From DATDEW01 sp046590205 (lineage in GTDB: Bacteria; Bacteroidota; Ignavibacteria; Palsa-1295), in contig JBKJTT010000043.1 in the NCBI GenBank assembly GCA_046590205.1, positions 1 to 64,000 of the forward strand: a stretch of DNA of 64,000 nucleotides. The letters run 5' to 3'. The notes beneath the pieces are model-generated. The model was not told where the DNA came from and made no database searches. It saw only the letters and a program-made list of their open reading frames with translations. Made by a program: the position numbers and the translations under genes. Positions 27,382 to 36,743 of this stretch are shown one piece after another. Within the stretch, counting starts at the first letter, position 1; the number at the start of each line of letters is the position of its first letter.

Positions 27382-28692
27382 TTATTCGCTTTCCTTTTCT
27401 TTTTTATCAAGAGCGAAGAGCGCACGAATGAGTTCGATACGCGACTGCATGTCATCCTTTGTAGAATGGGGCTCCTTGAGCATGACCGTCGGATTATGCA
27501 AGAGACGATTGATGATCTTGCGTGTCATTACATCCACGGCTGCAAACTCCGCGCCGGAAAATCGGAATTTATTGCGTTCAAGTTCTTCTTGGCGTACTTG
27601 CTCGAATTTATCACGTAATTCCTTAATGGTTGGACCTACTTCAAGTTTTGTAAAGACAGCAAGAAACTCTGTAAACTCATTTGAGATGATATCGTTGATC
27701 TTCGGTATCTCTGCTTTCCTGGCGGCAAGGTTCTGATCAACAATTGCAGAGAGGTCATCAATATCTTTAAGAAATACATTTGGTATTTTAGCAGCTTTCG
27801 GGTCAATATCACGCGGAACTGCAATATCAATGAGCACAAGCGGACTTGCCGATTGACGTTTCTTTAGCGCAGATCGAATATCAGCCGAAGTAAGTATTAT
27901 GTTCTCATTCGATGTTGAGCTTATGACAATATCGCACTCACTAAGATATGTAGGCATTTCGGCAAGTGTCAGCACGGTAAAGCGTTTTGAGCCTGAAACA
28001 GAAGAAAGATTATTTACTAATGTTTGTGCATTCTCAAACGTCCGATTTGCAACATAAAGATGTTCGATGCCACGTTCGACAAGATGTTTAGCTGCTATCT
28101 CTGCTGTTTCACCTGCACCGATAATTAGAGCAGAGCGAACCGAAAGATCATCATATACTTTTCTGGCAAACTCAACAGCCGCATAGCTTATCGTGCCTGC
28201 GCCATTGAGAAGTTGTGTTTCTGTTCTGACTCGTTTTGCTACGCGGAATGCAGCATGGGCGAACTTCGTCATAAAAGTGCCATTCGCGCCAACTTCTTCT
28301 GAGAGCTTAAATGAGTCTTTAATTTGGGTAAATATCTGTTGATCACCAATTATCTGCGAATCAATACCGGCAATGACTTCAAAGAGATGAATAATTGCAT
28401 CGCAATAATTCAGCTTAAAGAACGTATCACGCAAGGCAGTTCGCTCGTCACTTGTAAGTTTTTTTTCTTCAAAAAGAAAATCAATGAGGTAATCGGTCGT
28501 TAGCTCTGTATGTTCTGGGCGAACGTATAGCTCTGTGCGGTTGCAGGTGGAGATGAGTAGTGCTTCATCGGTCATGCCGCGAAGCTGTTCTAATGCGCGA
28601 GCAATTTCTTTTTCGGAAAAGACGAGCTTCTCACGCAGCTCGACGGGAGCTTGGTGATGACTCAACCCAACCGCTATGAGTTTGCTCGGCAT
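27382..28692 (-). CDS. hemA: Glutamyl-tRNA reductase
   Basis: 436 residues, normal length. The catalytic Cys is C50 in LISTCNRTELYV. GSQIIGDQQIF (GEPQILGQ-type block, here with D at the usual E position) lies near residue 110. An NADPH Rossmann fold starts ALIIGAGETAEIAAKHL, and a C-terminal helical dimerisation region completes the protein. It makes glutamate-1-semialdehyde from Glu-tRNA(Glu), so heme is made by the C5 pathway. It overlaps the upstream CcsA/HemX-like gene by one base. HemL and HemB, needed for the next two steps, are not in the window. Confidence 0.97.
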   Translation of the reverse strand: MPSKLIAVGLSHHQAPVELREKLVFSEKEIARALEQLRGMTDEALLISTCNRTELYVRPEHTELTTDYLIDFLFEEKKLTSDERTALRDTFFKLNYCDAIIHLFEVIAGIDSQIIGDQQIFTQIKDSFKLSEEVGANGTFMTKFAHAAFRVAKRVRTETQLLNGAGTISYAAVEFARKVYDDLSVRSALIIGAGETAEIAAKHLVERGIEHLYVANRTFENAQTLVNNLSSVSGSKRFTVLTLAEMPTYLSECDIVISSTSNENIILTSADIRSALKKRQSASPLVLIDIAVPRDIDPKAAKIPNVFLKDIDDLSAIVDQNLAARKAEIPKINDIISNEFTEFLAVFTKLEVGPTIKELRDKFEQVRQEELERNKFRFSGAEFAAVDVMTRKIINRLLHNPTVMLKEPHSTKDDMQSRIELIRALFALDKKEKESE

Positions 28693-29546
28693 TAAAAGAA
28701 ATTATGAAAATTAGATACAAAACGATTGATGATCGTCATTGAAATGATCGAAAGCGCAAAGCCCGACATCCAAAAAATAACGATCTTTCTACCTTCAAGC
28801 TTCTTATACTTATGCAAGACAAGTGTAACACCAAATACAGCCCATATAAGCACAGTGGTGAGTGTTTTAGAATCCAGGAGATATGCACTCAAGCTTTTAG
28901 TCGGTACTATTTCGCCCGTCAATGCAGCACCTGCAATAATAGAAATAGTCAGGAAGATAAAACCAATAATTGATGAGCGGACACCATAACGCTCTAATTT
29001 ATCTAAACTTGGTACTTCATGAAAGAATGAGCCGAACTCATTGAGCCGCATTGCTCGATAGAGAAGCAGATACAGCGAGCCGTAGATCGTTGCAAGCGTC
29101 AATGCAGAAAAACCAAAGACAATAGTAATGATATGCACATTGAATGTTGCGCTCTCGAATAAGTGCTGGCTATCAGAAATATGCTCGTGGGAAGTATAAA
29201 GCGATGAGATCGTCTGGAAAACAAACCCTGCAAGTACGACCATCATGCCCGTCCCGGCTGCAAGTCCTTTTCTTCTTGGCTCTACTGCAGTATAGCTGCA
29301 GAGCATCGTAAATGCAATGAGCGAGAAGAATTCGTAGAAGTTTGTGTAAAGACAATGCCCGGCGGCTAAGGTAAACGCGCAGATATAGACACTATGAACG
29401 GCAATGGTAACCAGAAGTAATGGATAGAGTATCTTTCTCGATGCAGACTGCCTAAATAAGACAGATGCAAAAAGAAAGAGCAGCGCGCCATAAAGAAATG
29501 GCAGAATGGTTTGTGTACTGCGGCTTAAAATTTCCATTAGCCACAT
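28692..29546 (-). CDS. Cytochrome c assembly (CcsA/HemX-like) membrane protein
   Basis: 284 residues with eight predicted membrane helices. NFYEFFSLIAFTMLCSYTAVE and TFNVHIITIVFGFSALTLATIYGSLYLLLYR match the cytochrome c assembly/HemX family. The tryptophan-rich WGxxWxWD heme-handling motif of full CcsA/CcmC is not visible, which favours HemX. In Bacillus HemX lies next to hemA and affects glutamyl-tRNA reductase level; here too it is directly upstream of hemA with a one-base overlap. It could instead be part of cytochrome c maturation. Upstream is a 36-bp gap with a candidate promoter box. Confidence 0.85.
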   Translation of the reverse strand: MWLMEILSRSTQTILPFLYGALLFLFASVLFRQSASRKILYPLLLVTIAVHSVYICAFTLAAGHCLYTNFYEFFSLIAFTMLCSYTAVEPRRKGLAAGTGMMVVLAGFVFQTISSLYTSHEHISDSQHLFESATFNVHIITIVFGFSALTLATIYGSLYLLLYRAMRLNEFGSFFHEVPSLDKLERYGVRSSIIGFIFLTISIIAGAALTGEIVPTKSLSAYLLDSKTLTTVLIWAVFGVTLVLHKYKKLEGRKIVIFWMSGFALSIISMTIINRFVSNFHNFF

Positions 29547-29556
29547 AAAACAGCAA

Positions 29557-29564
29557 CAAAGCTA
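29557..29564 (-). promoter_or_regulatory. Candidate Bacteroidota-type -7 box upstream of the CcsA/hem genes
   Basis: On the minus strand the octamer reads TAGCTTTG, an exact match to TAnnTTTG, ending 11 bases before the ATG at 29546. A T-rich tetramer lies ~20 bp upstream in the place of the -33 element. It could give the hem genes their own promoter inside the longer run. Short motifs like this occur by chance. Confidence 0.4.
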
Positions 29565-29582
29565 ATTTCATTCGTGAAACCC

Positions 29583-31007
29583 CTAAAACGCTGCTTTTAT
29601 AGAGAATGCTACATCGAGAATTGAACCAGATGCAAAGAGGTCAAGAAAATGACCGGTTGCAAGGTCAATACTAACGATATTAGCAATTGTTCCACCAATG
29701 CCGAGTGTAATATCTGTGAGATCCTTTTGAAATGCAACACCCGTACCAAACCTGACCTCATGGCTTCCAAATTGTCGATTCATACCAAGCCCAAAACCAA
29801 TACGATTATTCTTAAAACTACCGACTGTTTCTGATAAGCCAGCGGCATATTCAATTGCAATAGTCGGATAAAACCCAAACCATCGTTTTCCCATTGCCCC
29901 TATATCGAGTGTCGAACCAAATCTAAAAACAGTAGGAAGAGCAGTGATAAATGAAGCCGTGTCGTGAAGATTGCCGGAAAATACTTTTAACGAATCATTG
30001 AGGTCTTTCGTGGTGCCTTGAAAAGCAAAAAATCGTGAATCATTATAGACTGCTCTGACTTGTGCTTTATTAGTCCATGAAATTGAACCAATATCAGTCA
30101 CCGAAGCACCGATAAGTAATGCGGGACGTTTGATTTTGGTGGGTATGAATCCGGCATATCCACCAATATCAAATCCTATTCCACTTCCTGCTGTAGATGG
30201 TGTTAAAAATGAAAAAGAAAATCTGTTAGGAACATTCTGCGGATCAAAGTCATCGGAGTATGAACTAAGAACAGTATAATTTACTGATATTGTGCTTCCG
30301 CCACTTGGTGTTCCGTGAGAAAAACTGTTATCAGGGAGAAGTTGATACGAACCGACGCCAGCAATATATTTAACTGATGCTCCTGCATTAATAAATTGAA
30401 GAAAGCTCGCACTATCATTAGTATTCTCATAGAGTGAGTTGCTATAAGAAAGAGCGTAATCATTATACCAAAGTGCTTGAATATCAAGCCCCGAATATGA
30501 ACCCGAATATTGAGTGACTGCAGATTCGGCAACAGACATAAAATTAATAAAATCATCGGGTATATCAGTACGAAGTCCTGCATGTGTTGACCACGTAAAT
30601 GCGAAGGTCCCATATTTTTCGCTTGCATACGCAGCACCTATAATGCTTGCATCACCACGACCCGAGAGTTTACCATCCTTAAGTAATTCTGTAAGTTCTT
30701 TTCTATCAGGGTCAGATATATTCCCTTCTGTATATTGACCGAATACATCTCCAAGTGCACCTGCATCGCGGAAACTGGGTCCTGCTTCAAGACCGTACGA
30801 AGCAAGAGGGAAGAGACGGACCTCTAACTGTTTTGAGTACTTGTCATAAAGACGTGCAGGGTTCAGACCGATGGCATCGAGTCCTTTTGCGGAGACGACA
30901 TAGGTTCGTCCCATACCATGAGCATTGACTGCAAGATGCTCATATCCTGACTGCGCAAATGCGGAGGACGTTAGTACTATGAAAAATAGAAGTAGGTATT
31001 TCTTCAT
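29583..31007 (-). CDS. Exported DUF5723-like outer-membrane barrel protein
   Basis: 474 residues. A signal peptide ends SAFAQ. The mature start HLAVNAHGMGRTYVVSAKGLDAIGLNPARL resembles the opening of PorV/FadL-like and DUF5723 barrels (small residues, then LNPA). The body is rich in alternating beta strands and ends SIKAAF with terminal Phe, so it is an outer-membrane barrel. Role unknown. The start shares one base with the stop of the upstream peptidase gene, so the two are co-transcribed. Confidence 0.75.
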   Translation of the reverse strand: MKKYLLLFFIVLTSSAFAQSGYEHLAVNAHGMGRTYVVSAKGLDAIGLNPARLYDKYSKQLEVRLFPLASYGLEAGPSFRDAGALGDVFGQYTEGNISDPDRKELTELLKDGKLSGRGDASIIGAAYASEKYGTFAFTWSTHAGLRTDIPDDFINFMSVAESAVTQYSGSYSGLDIQALWYNDYALSYSNSLYENTNDSASFLQFINAGASVKYIAGVGSYQLLPDNSFSHGTPSGGSTISVNYTVLSSYSDDFDPQNVPNRFSFSFLTPSTAGSGIGFDIGGYAGFIPTKIKRPALLIGASVTDIGSISWTNKAQVRAVYNDSRFFAFQGTTKDLNDSLKVFSGNLHDTASFITALPTVFRFGSTLDIGAMGKRWFGFYPTIAIEYAAGLSETVGSFKNNRIGFGLGMNRQFGSHEVRFGTGVAFQKDLTDITLGIGGTIANIVSIDLATGHFLDLFASGSILDVAFSIKAAF

Positions 31008-32410
31008 CAGTTCTCTTTCATTAGTGTCTCTATTTCTGAGATAGTTCTTGGCGATGACTTCGAGAGGTTTTCATTTCCGCTTTCGGTGATGAGAATATCA
31101 TCTTCCACACGACAACCTATCTTCCACCATTTTGCATCACACGGACTTCCTTCGGCGATATAGATACCCGGCTCGACGGTAATCACAACATTTGGTTCAA
31201 GCAAGCCCATTGTCCCTGCATCATGCACATCAAGGCCAAGATAGTGCGACGTGCCGTGCATAAAATACTTCATATATTGTGAGCTATCTGTTAGGATACC
31301 CAGACGAACAAGACCTGCCTTAATAACTTTAACTGCGGCTTCATGCGGTGCTTTGAAACGATTGCCTGTCTTAGCAGCGGCAATTCCTGAATCAGTAGCT
31401 TCAAGCACGATCTCATATATTGCTCGTTGTTCGGGTGTGAACGTGCCATTGATAGGGAAGCTGCGCGTCACATCAGCAGTATATCCATGATACTCACCGC
31501 CAATATCCATCTCTATAAAATCACCTGACTGCGTTTTGCGTCTATTAGTTGTGTAGTGTAATATCGTTGAGTTGTTTCCGCTGCCGACAATGCACGGATA
31601 GCCCGTATATTCACAGCCGTACTTCTTAAAGATGTATTCGCCGAGTGCTTGAATCTGGTACTCGTACCAACCGGGCTCAGACTTTTTGAGAATCTCGTTA
31701 TGCGCTTCACAGGTGATGTTAATTGCTTTGCGAAGAAGTGCAAGTTCTTCCGGTGTTTTTATCATCCGCAAGCGGTTGAGAAATTTGCTTGGAGAAGTTA
31801 TCGTGAGATTGGGGTATTTACGTTTGAGAGAATCAATGACATCTGTTGCATTCGTTAGCTTTTTATCAATTGAATGATCATGGACATCTTTGTATGGTGG
31901 TGCGAAATATAATGTGTCTATATTTGCATAGACTATATCTAATATCTCCTGAAGCGTATCAATCGGAAAGATTGTCGTAAAGTTTAAAACATTCTTCGCT
32001 CCCTCACTGCCCAGACGTACGCCTTCCCATGTTTCTCGCAAAGGGTTCTTCCGCTCAACGAAGAATATCTCTTTTACTTTTTGTCCGTTAATGGTTATCG
32101 GTTCTTTGAAAAGTAAAAGTGCAGCATTCGGCTGAAGATGACCGCTTAGATAGTAGAAGTTCGGGTCTTGATGGTATTCGTAGTCAACATCGTTGGCACG
32201 GTTCTTCGTCGGAGCGGCATGGAAGAGTGCAGCAGAGCGACCGTTCATCTTCAAGTGAATGCTATCACGACGTGATTTATGAAATGATGCCGGCAGACGG
32301 TCTTCATCGTAGAGTCCGTAACGATTTAGAGTAGTAACAGAGCTAACTTGCGCGAGCAGGGGAGTTGCTGTCGCCAGACAAAGAACACAGAGTAGAACCC
32401 TAAAGCGCAT
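31007..32410 (-). CDS. pepP: Exported Xaa-Pro aminopeptidase (aminopeptidase P, M24B)
   Basis: 467 residues. A signal peptide ends PLLAQ, so it acts in the periplasm, unlike cytosolic PepP. The N-terminal AMP_N domain covers ~35-170 and the pita-bread metallopeptidase domain ~210-460. All five metal ligands are visible: two Asp in MDIGGEYHGYTADVTR, His in HGTSHYLGLDVHD, Glu in TVEPGIY and Glu in RVEDDILIT. It removes N-terminal residues ahead of proline, probably for peptide scavenging. It overlaps the pterin dehydratase gene by 11 bp and the DUF5723 gene by one base. Confidence 0.94.
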   Translation of the reverse strand: MRFRVLLCVLCLATATPLLAQVSSVTTLNRYGLYDEDRLPASFHKSRRDSIHLKMNGRSAALFHAAPTKNRANDVDYEYHQDPNFYYLSGHLQPNAALLLFKEPITINGQKVKEIFFVERKNPLRETWEGVRLGSEGAKNVLNFTTIFPIDTLQEILDIVYANIDTLYFAPPYKDVHDHSIDKKLTNATDVIDSLKRKYPNLTITSPSKFLNRLRMIKTPEELALLRKAINITCEAHNEILKKSEPGWYEYQIQALGEYIFKKYGCEYTGYPCIVGSGNNSTILHYTTNRRKTQSGDFIEMDIGGEYHGYTADVTRSFPINGTFTPEQRAIYEIVLEATDSGIAAAKTGNRFKAPHEAAVKVIKAGLVRLGILTDSSQYMKYFMHGTSHYLGLDVHDAGTMGLLEPNVVITVEPGIYIAEGSPCDAKWWKIGCRVEDDILITESGNENLSKSSPRTISEIETLMKEN

Positions 32411-32678
32411 TTATCTCGGTTGCAAGTTTTATATCGCGATCAGTAACACCGCCTTTATCATGTGATGAAAGCGTTACTTTTACTTTATTGTAGCTGTGCA
32501 GAAACATATCAGGATGATGATCCTGCATCTCCGCCAACGGAGCTACCATATTCATAAATGCAATTGCGTCCAAAAAGTTACCGAGTTTAAACTCACGCCA
32601 AATCATTTTCGCCGCTTCGTCGTATGTCCAAAGATCGGGTAACTTCAAAACAATGTCTTCTGTCTTTAGTAGTGCCAT
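32400..32678 (-). CDS. phhB: Pterin-4a-carbinolamine dehydratase
   Basis: 92 residues, normal length. The signature is intact: D53-H54-H55-P56, then Y63, H73 and D80 in the spacing of the family pattern. It dehydrates 4a-hydroxytetrahydrobiopterin, regenerating the cofactor after aromatic amino acid hydroxylation, and can also help in pterin-related steps of molybdopterin metabolism. No phenylalanine hydroxylase is encoded nearby. It starts 1 bp after the prfB stop and overlaps pepP by 11 bp. Confidence 0.95.
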   Translation of the reverse strand: MALLKTEDIVLKLPDLWTYDEAAKMIWREFKLGNFLDAIAFMNMVAPLAEMQDHHPDMFLHSYNKVKVTLSSHDKGGVTDRDIKLATEINAL

Positions 32679-32679
32679 G

Positions 32680-33835
32680 TTATATATCCTCGTCGTCGCC
32701 TGTATCTACGACCTTTAGTTTACCACCAACAAAGAGCAAGTACGCTTTCATGTACTCGGTGATGTCGCCATCCATTACTGCCTGCACATCAGTCTTTGCG
32801 TACTTCGTGCGGTGATCTTTAACCATCGTGTATGGCTGAAAAACATACGAGCGTATCTGCGCGCCCCACGATGCCTTCATTTTAGAACCCTCAACGGCGG
32901 CAAGTCGTGCTTCTTCAATTTCTTTTTCTATTGTTGCAATGCGACTCTTGAGCATCTTCAGTGCACGTTCGCCATTCTGAAACTGCGAACGCTCTTCCTG
33001 ACATGCCGCGACTACCGTATGCTCTTTGCCAACTGAATCCTTGTACTTATACGTAACGCGGACGGCTGTCTCGACTTTATTCACGTTCTGACCGCCTTTG
33101 CCGCCGGAGCGGAATGTATCGCGCTGCAAGAGTGCGGGGTTCAGCACGATCTCCTCATTCGCTTCTTCGAGAAGAGGATAGGCATAGACGCTTGCAAAAC
33201 TTGTATGACGTCGCGCATTCGAATCGTACGGCGAGATACGCACCAAACGGTGGACACCGTTCTCGGCTTTCAAATAACCGAATGCATTATCGCCTTTAAA
33301 CTCTAACGTCGCGGACTTGATGCCGGCACCTTCGCCGGGCAGTTCATCCAAGAGCGAGACTTTATATCCGCTGCGCTCGCCCCAGCGTGTGTACATACGC
33401 TCGACCATCTCTGCCCAGTCCTGCGCTTCGGTGCCGCCTTGACCTGCATTGATAACGAGGATTGCATCCTTCATATCATCAGCGCCCGAAAGCATGATGG
33501 CAACTTCTTGTGAGGTTAAGTTTTCTTCAAGCGTATTGAATTCGGCTATCACCTGCGGAGCGATGGTTTCGTCAAGCTCGGCAAGCTCGACAAGCCCTTC
33601 CACGTCATCGACGCGCCGCTTCAAGGCAGCAAAGTCATCACGTTCTTTTTTTAAACGCGTAAGCTCCTGCATCAGCTTTTGCGCTACGCGTGAGTCGTCC
33701 CAGAAACCTGTTTGAATAGACTGATCTTCGAGCGCGGCTATGCGCGCAGCTTTATTAGCGAGGTCAAAGAGAGTCGCCAAGCTCGGCTAAACGAGAGCGT
33801 AACTCGGCGATTTGGGTGGTACTGATTTCTAACAT
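32680..33835 (-). CDS. prfB: Peptide chain release factor 2, expressed by +1 programmed frameshift
   Basis: The gene is split between two frames. The zero frame starts at ATG 33835 and reads 23 codons to CTT TGA at 33769-33764. The +1 frame continues from GAC at 33765 for 361 residues, giving ~384 in total. The main part has the peptidyl-hydrolysis GGQ motif (RSGGKGGQNVNKVE). The recognition motif reads SPY where E. coli has SPF. GVHRLVRISP and WGAQIRSYV are further family blocks. RF2 releases peptides at UGA and UAA. The internal UGA makes expression self-limiting: low RF2 favours the shift. Taken alone, the +1 frame would suggest a false TTG start at 33780 that lacks the N-terminus. phhB follows after 1 bp. 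Confidence 0.96.
33763..33769 (-). promoter_or_regulatory. prfB +1 programmed ribosomal frameshift site
   Basis: The minus strand reads CTT TGA C, the same slippery heptamer as in E. coli prfB. The ribosome on CTT slips one base and continues with GAC (Asp). An upstream anti-SD enhancer like AGGGGG is not evident; the preceding codons are GGC GAC TCT. Confidence 0.93.
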
Positions 33836-33888
33836 AAGCACAAACAACACGTTGAAGCCACGAACCGTCGCAAAAAAAATCGGAATAC

Positions 33889-35730
33889 TTAATGACGAAC
33901 CACAAATTTACTCGTTCTTAATGCGCCATTAGTTTGCAGATGCAATTGGTAAAAACCTGATGGAAGCACTGATGTATTAATTGTCTCGATGTCACGGGTT
34001 GAAACCAGAGAAAGCATCTCTCTGCCAAGATCATTGGTTACCCATATCTTTACTTGTGTACTTCCGGAAGCGTTTGTAACAACACTAAGAAATCTATCGG
34101 CCGGATTAGGTGATAGAACGTTGATAGTCAACTCCTGCTGTGTCCGAACTTCTGTCGTCGGCTCATCGCATTTGTAAATGATGGCACTTTCGATAGAATC
34201 CATATCCGCACCGAGATCCTTGCCATCGGTCGAAGCATTCTTAAAGGTACTTGAAGCGTTGAGACGGAAATTACCGGATGCGGTGTCAACGAATCCTACC
34301 GCGCCGATTGTAGCAGGGAAGAAACTACCGGATGGATACCCGTTCGCTGATCCGCCGATGACAGCGTTGTTTGTGATGGTCCAGTTATTTGTGAAATACA
34401 TTGCAAGTGTCGTATTCGCTGTGCCCGTTCCGCTGCCGATAAATCCGTAATTCGCCTTTGTTACAATGTTATTTGTGAACGAGAAGTAGTCTGTCCTCGG
34501 TGATCCGTCGGAGACCATATATGCATTAGGGCAGAACCCCGTGTTGTGATCGAATGTAACATCGGTCGGACCGTTAAGAACTTGAAACAATCTTCCGTCT
34601 CCGCCGGGCATTTGTACAAGTTTGAGCAGATTATCCTGAATAAGAATGCGCGAGGTACGCTGGCTGATGTTTGGTGCATCATAACCGGACATATTGATAC
34701 CTTGTGCTATATTAAAAAATACATTCCTGCGGATGGTAATGTCCTGCACTACCGACCAAGGTGCTGTGTTGTTTTGATTGCGAGGTGTCAGGAGTAATGC
34801 AAAACCATTTTGTGCATTCGGCCAGCAGTTTTCAAACCTGTTACCTTCGACTAACACTCGCTGTGCATTCTTGAACTCAAGCAGGTTCTTGATATCCCAT
34901 AGTTCTTGTTTCCACTTAAGCGGTTTAAAGAAGTGATTGCACCGAATTTCAATATCCGAAGGGACTGCATTCGGTACACTGGGGTCTGAGCCACCAAATA
35001 TCACATTTTCGCCGGCACCTTCAAGAAAATTATTCACGATCTTGATAGGTCCTGTCGCAGAGTAACTGGCGAGTGCCTGACTATCAGCGCCGTCCTCTTT
35101 ACAGTCGGAAATATAGCAATCGACAACAGCAAGCGAGGCGCCGTTAAAAAGTATGCCGCGTCTGCTGCCGGCAACAGGATCACCGTGAATATAGCAGCGA
35201 TCGAGAATGATATTATTCGGCAGATCACTCTCTGTCTTCTCGCCGTTGCCTATCTGGACAACATTGTACACAAATGTCCCGGCAGTTGGTCTGAACTCGA
35301 TGCCAACAAACCGATAGTGATGAGCGCCGGCTGCTGTTTGAACCGCGCCGCCCGAACCGGCACCAACAGTGATCACCGGCATATTGACCGAATCAGCAGG
35401 GGAGACTCGCGTGCATGCGGCGGGGAGTTCTCCGAGAGCATCGGATATAATATAGATCCAACCGGTACCTGTATTCTTTTTTGGAAGTGTGAAGGGTCCT
35501 TTATATATAACACCTGCTTGAAGTTCAATGATATCACCGAGCTTGCAGGTATTCAAGACGGTTTGAAACTCGCCGGAAGTCTTCGGCTTAAAAACTATTG
35601 CATTTATCGGCAGAGCAAACCCAGTATGCATATACACACGCGGGAGTTCAGGCAGTTTTGCTGCTCCCGTCCTCGTTGATAGTAGCATAAGAAAAACTGT
35701 TATCACTCCAAAAAGATGTGTTCTGTTCAT
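33889..35730 (-). CDS. Exported right-handed parallel beta-helix protein with T9SS sorting domain
   Basis: 613 residues from ATG 35730, chosen because it starts the signal peptide (ends RTGAA) and is preceded by AGAAG; the frame extends to 35808. Residues ~40-500 show repeating short strands with asparagine and small hydrophobic ladders (IKIVNNFLEGAGENVIFGG, ILIQDNLLKLV, FTNNIVTKANYGF), typical of pectate lyase-like or right-handed beta-helix proteins. The last ~80 residues are a type A T9SS sorting domain: INVLSPNPADRFLSVV start, GFYQLHL near the end. It may degrade or bind a polysaccharide; no pectate lyase catalytic residues can be assigned. It lies 53 bp upstream of prfB. Confidence 0.85.
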   Translation of the reverse strand: MNRTHLFGVITVFLMLLSTRTGAAKLPELPRVYMHTGFALPINAIVFKPKTSGEFQTVLNTCKLGDIIELQAGVIYKGPFTLPKKNTGTGWIYIISDALGELPAACTRVSPADSVNMPVITVGAGSGGAVQTAAGAHHYRFVGIEFRPTAGTFVYNVVQIGNGEKTESDLPNNIILDRCYIHGDPVAGSRRGILFNGASLAVVDCYISDCKEDGADSQALASYSATGPIKIVNNFLEGAGENVIFGGSDPSVPNAVPSDIEIRCNHFFKPLKWKQELWDIKNLLEFKNAQRVLVEGNRFENCWPNAQNGFALLLTPRNQNNTAPWSVVQDITIRRNVFFNIAQGINMSGYDAPNISQRTSRILIQDNLLKLVQMPGGDGRLFQVLNGPTDVTFDHNTGFCPNAYMVSDGSPRTDYFSFTNNIVTKANYGFIGSGTGTANTTLAMYFTNNWTITNNAVIGGSANGYPSGSFFPATIGAVGFVDTASGNFRLNASSTFKNASTDGKDLGADMDSIESAIIYKCDEPTTEVRTQQELTINVLSPNPADRFLSVVTNASGSTQVKIWVTNDLGREMLSLVSTRDIETINTSVLPSGFYQLHLQTNGALRTSKFVVRH

Positions 35731-35905
35731 AATTCTTCTAAGGCTATTCTCCATAGATAGAAAACACAATCTACAAGTCATAGTTACACTGGCAAGATGA
35801 TAATCCACCTCTTACCAATTCCAAAATTGATTTCTAACGAAGCTTGTTTTTGATTTCACCCCAGCCATCTCCTTGATAATAGAGACGGAGAAAAATGCTT
35901 AATAG

Positions 35906-36739
35906 TTAAAACTCCTTCTTGTTGAAGAAATAGACGGAGAGCGAGAGATAGATTGCCGTCAGTACTGTGATAAGCCCGATAGATGTCCACTGTATGTCTT
36001 TGCCGAGTATTGCATACGACATGTTGAAGCCCATATCGGTTACTTGAGGGAATAGGTAATAGATACCATCACCAAGATAACTCCAGACGGTCTTATCAGC
36101 TGTCGAAAAGTTTTCTGCAAACCATCTGCCAACCGTAGCGAGCATCGCAATGAATGCCAAGCCAATTGTCGCAATGATAGCAAGTAAGCTCGAACGCGAA
36201 AGTACGCTAACGAACATGACCACAGAGTACAACCCTGCAAAGCCCAGCATCATGTGGATGATGGAGAAGGTGAAGTTCATGTTCCATTTGCCGACAGAAA
36301 GCGAAATGACCACCCACATGCCAAGCACAAAGAATGCGATCTCGATAAGCATGACAGCCAGTGCGCCTATGTATCTGCCCATGAGGTACTGCCAACGATG
36401 GACGGGTTTCGAGAGGAGCAGGTCGATCGTGCCTTTTTCCATGAGCGACGTGATGAAGCTCGCGGTAGAGAACACGCCGAGGCACATGGTGAAGATGAAG
36501 AAGTTGACGGAGATGATAGACCACGTAACATCAAGGACGGTCGTGTTCATAAGTCCTGCTGCCATATCCGCCGCGCCAACCTCTTGCGATTCTTTCATGC
36601 CGGACTGGACGACCTCGTTCTGGAAAATGAGAAACGTGATGAGTATCAGTATGGCTGATAGAATCATGAAGCCAACGAGTGTCTTTTTAGCGATGGCTTC
36701 GCGGAATGTGCCTTCAATGATTGCCTTAAGTATGGTCAT
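35906..36739 (-). CDS. ABC-2 type transporter permease
   Basis: 277 residues from ATG 36739 (MTILKAI). The frame extends to 36859, but that part overlaps the ATPase gene out of frame. Six helices are predicted: a first near 20-40, then a cluster from ~75 to 275. TASFITSLMEKGTIDLLLSKPVHRWQYLMGRY is the coupling-helix block of ABC-2 permeases of the NosY/GldF-like group. It starts 4 bp after the stop of its ATPase, so the pair forms one transporter of unknown substrate. A 175-bp stretch follows before the next minus-strand gene, with no clear terminator. Confidence 0.88.
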   Translation of the reverse strand: MTILKAIIEGTFREAIAKKTLVGFMILSAILILITFLIFQNEVVQSGMKESQEVGAADMAAGLMNTTVLDVTWSIISVNFFIFTMCLGVFSTASFITSLMEKGTIDLLLSKPVHRWQYLMGRYIGALAVMLIEIAFFVLGMWVVISLSVGKWNMNFTFSIIHMMLGFAGLYSVVMFVSVLSRSSLLAIIATIGLAFIAMLATVGRWFAENFSTADKTVWSYLGDGIYYLFPQVTDMGFNMSYAILGKDIQWTSIGLITVLTAIYLSLSVYFFNKKEF

Positions 36740-36743
36740 GGTA

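Noticed and set aside
32920..33330. SPY instead of SPF in the release factor 2 recognition motif
   Set aside because: As I recall, SPY variants occur in RF2 of Bacteroidota-type genomes, so I do not treat it as a novelty; an alignment would settle it.
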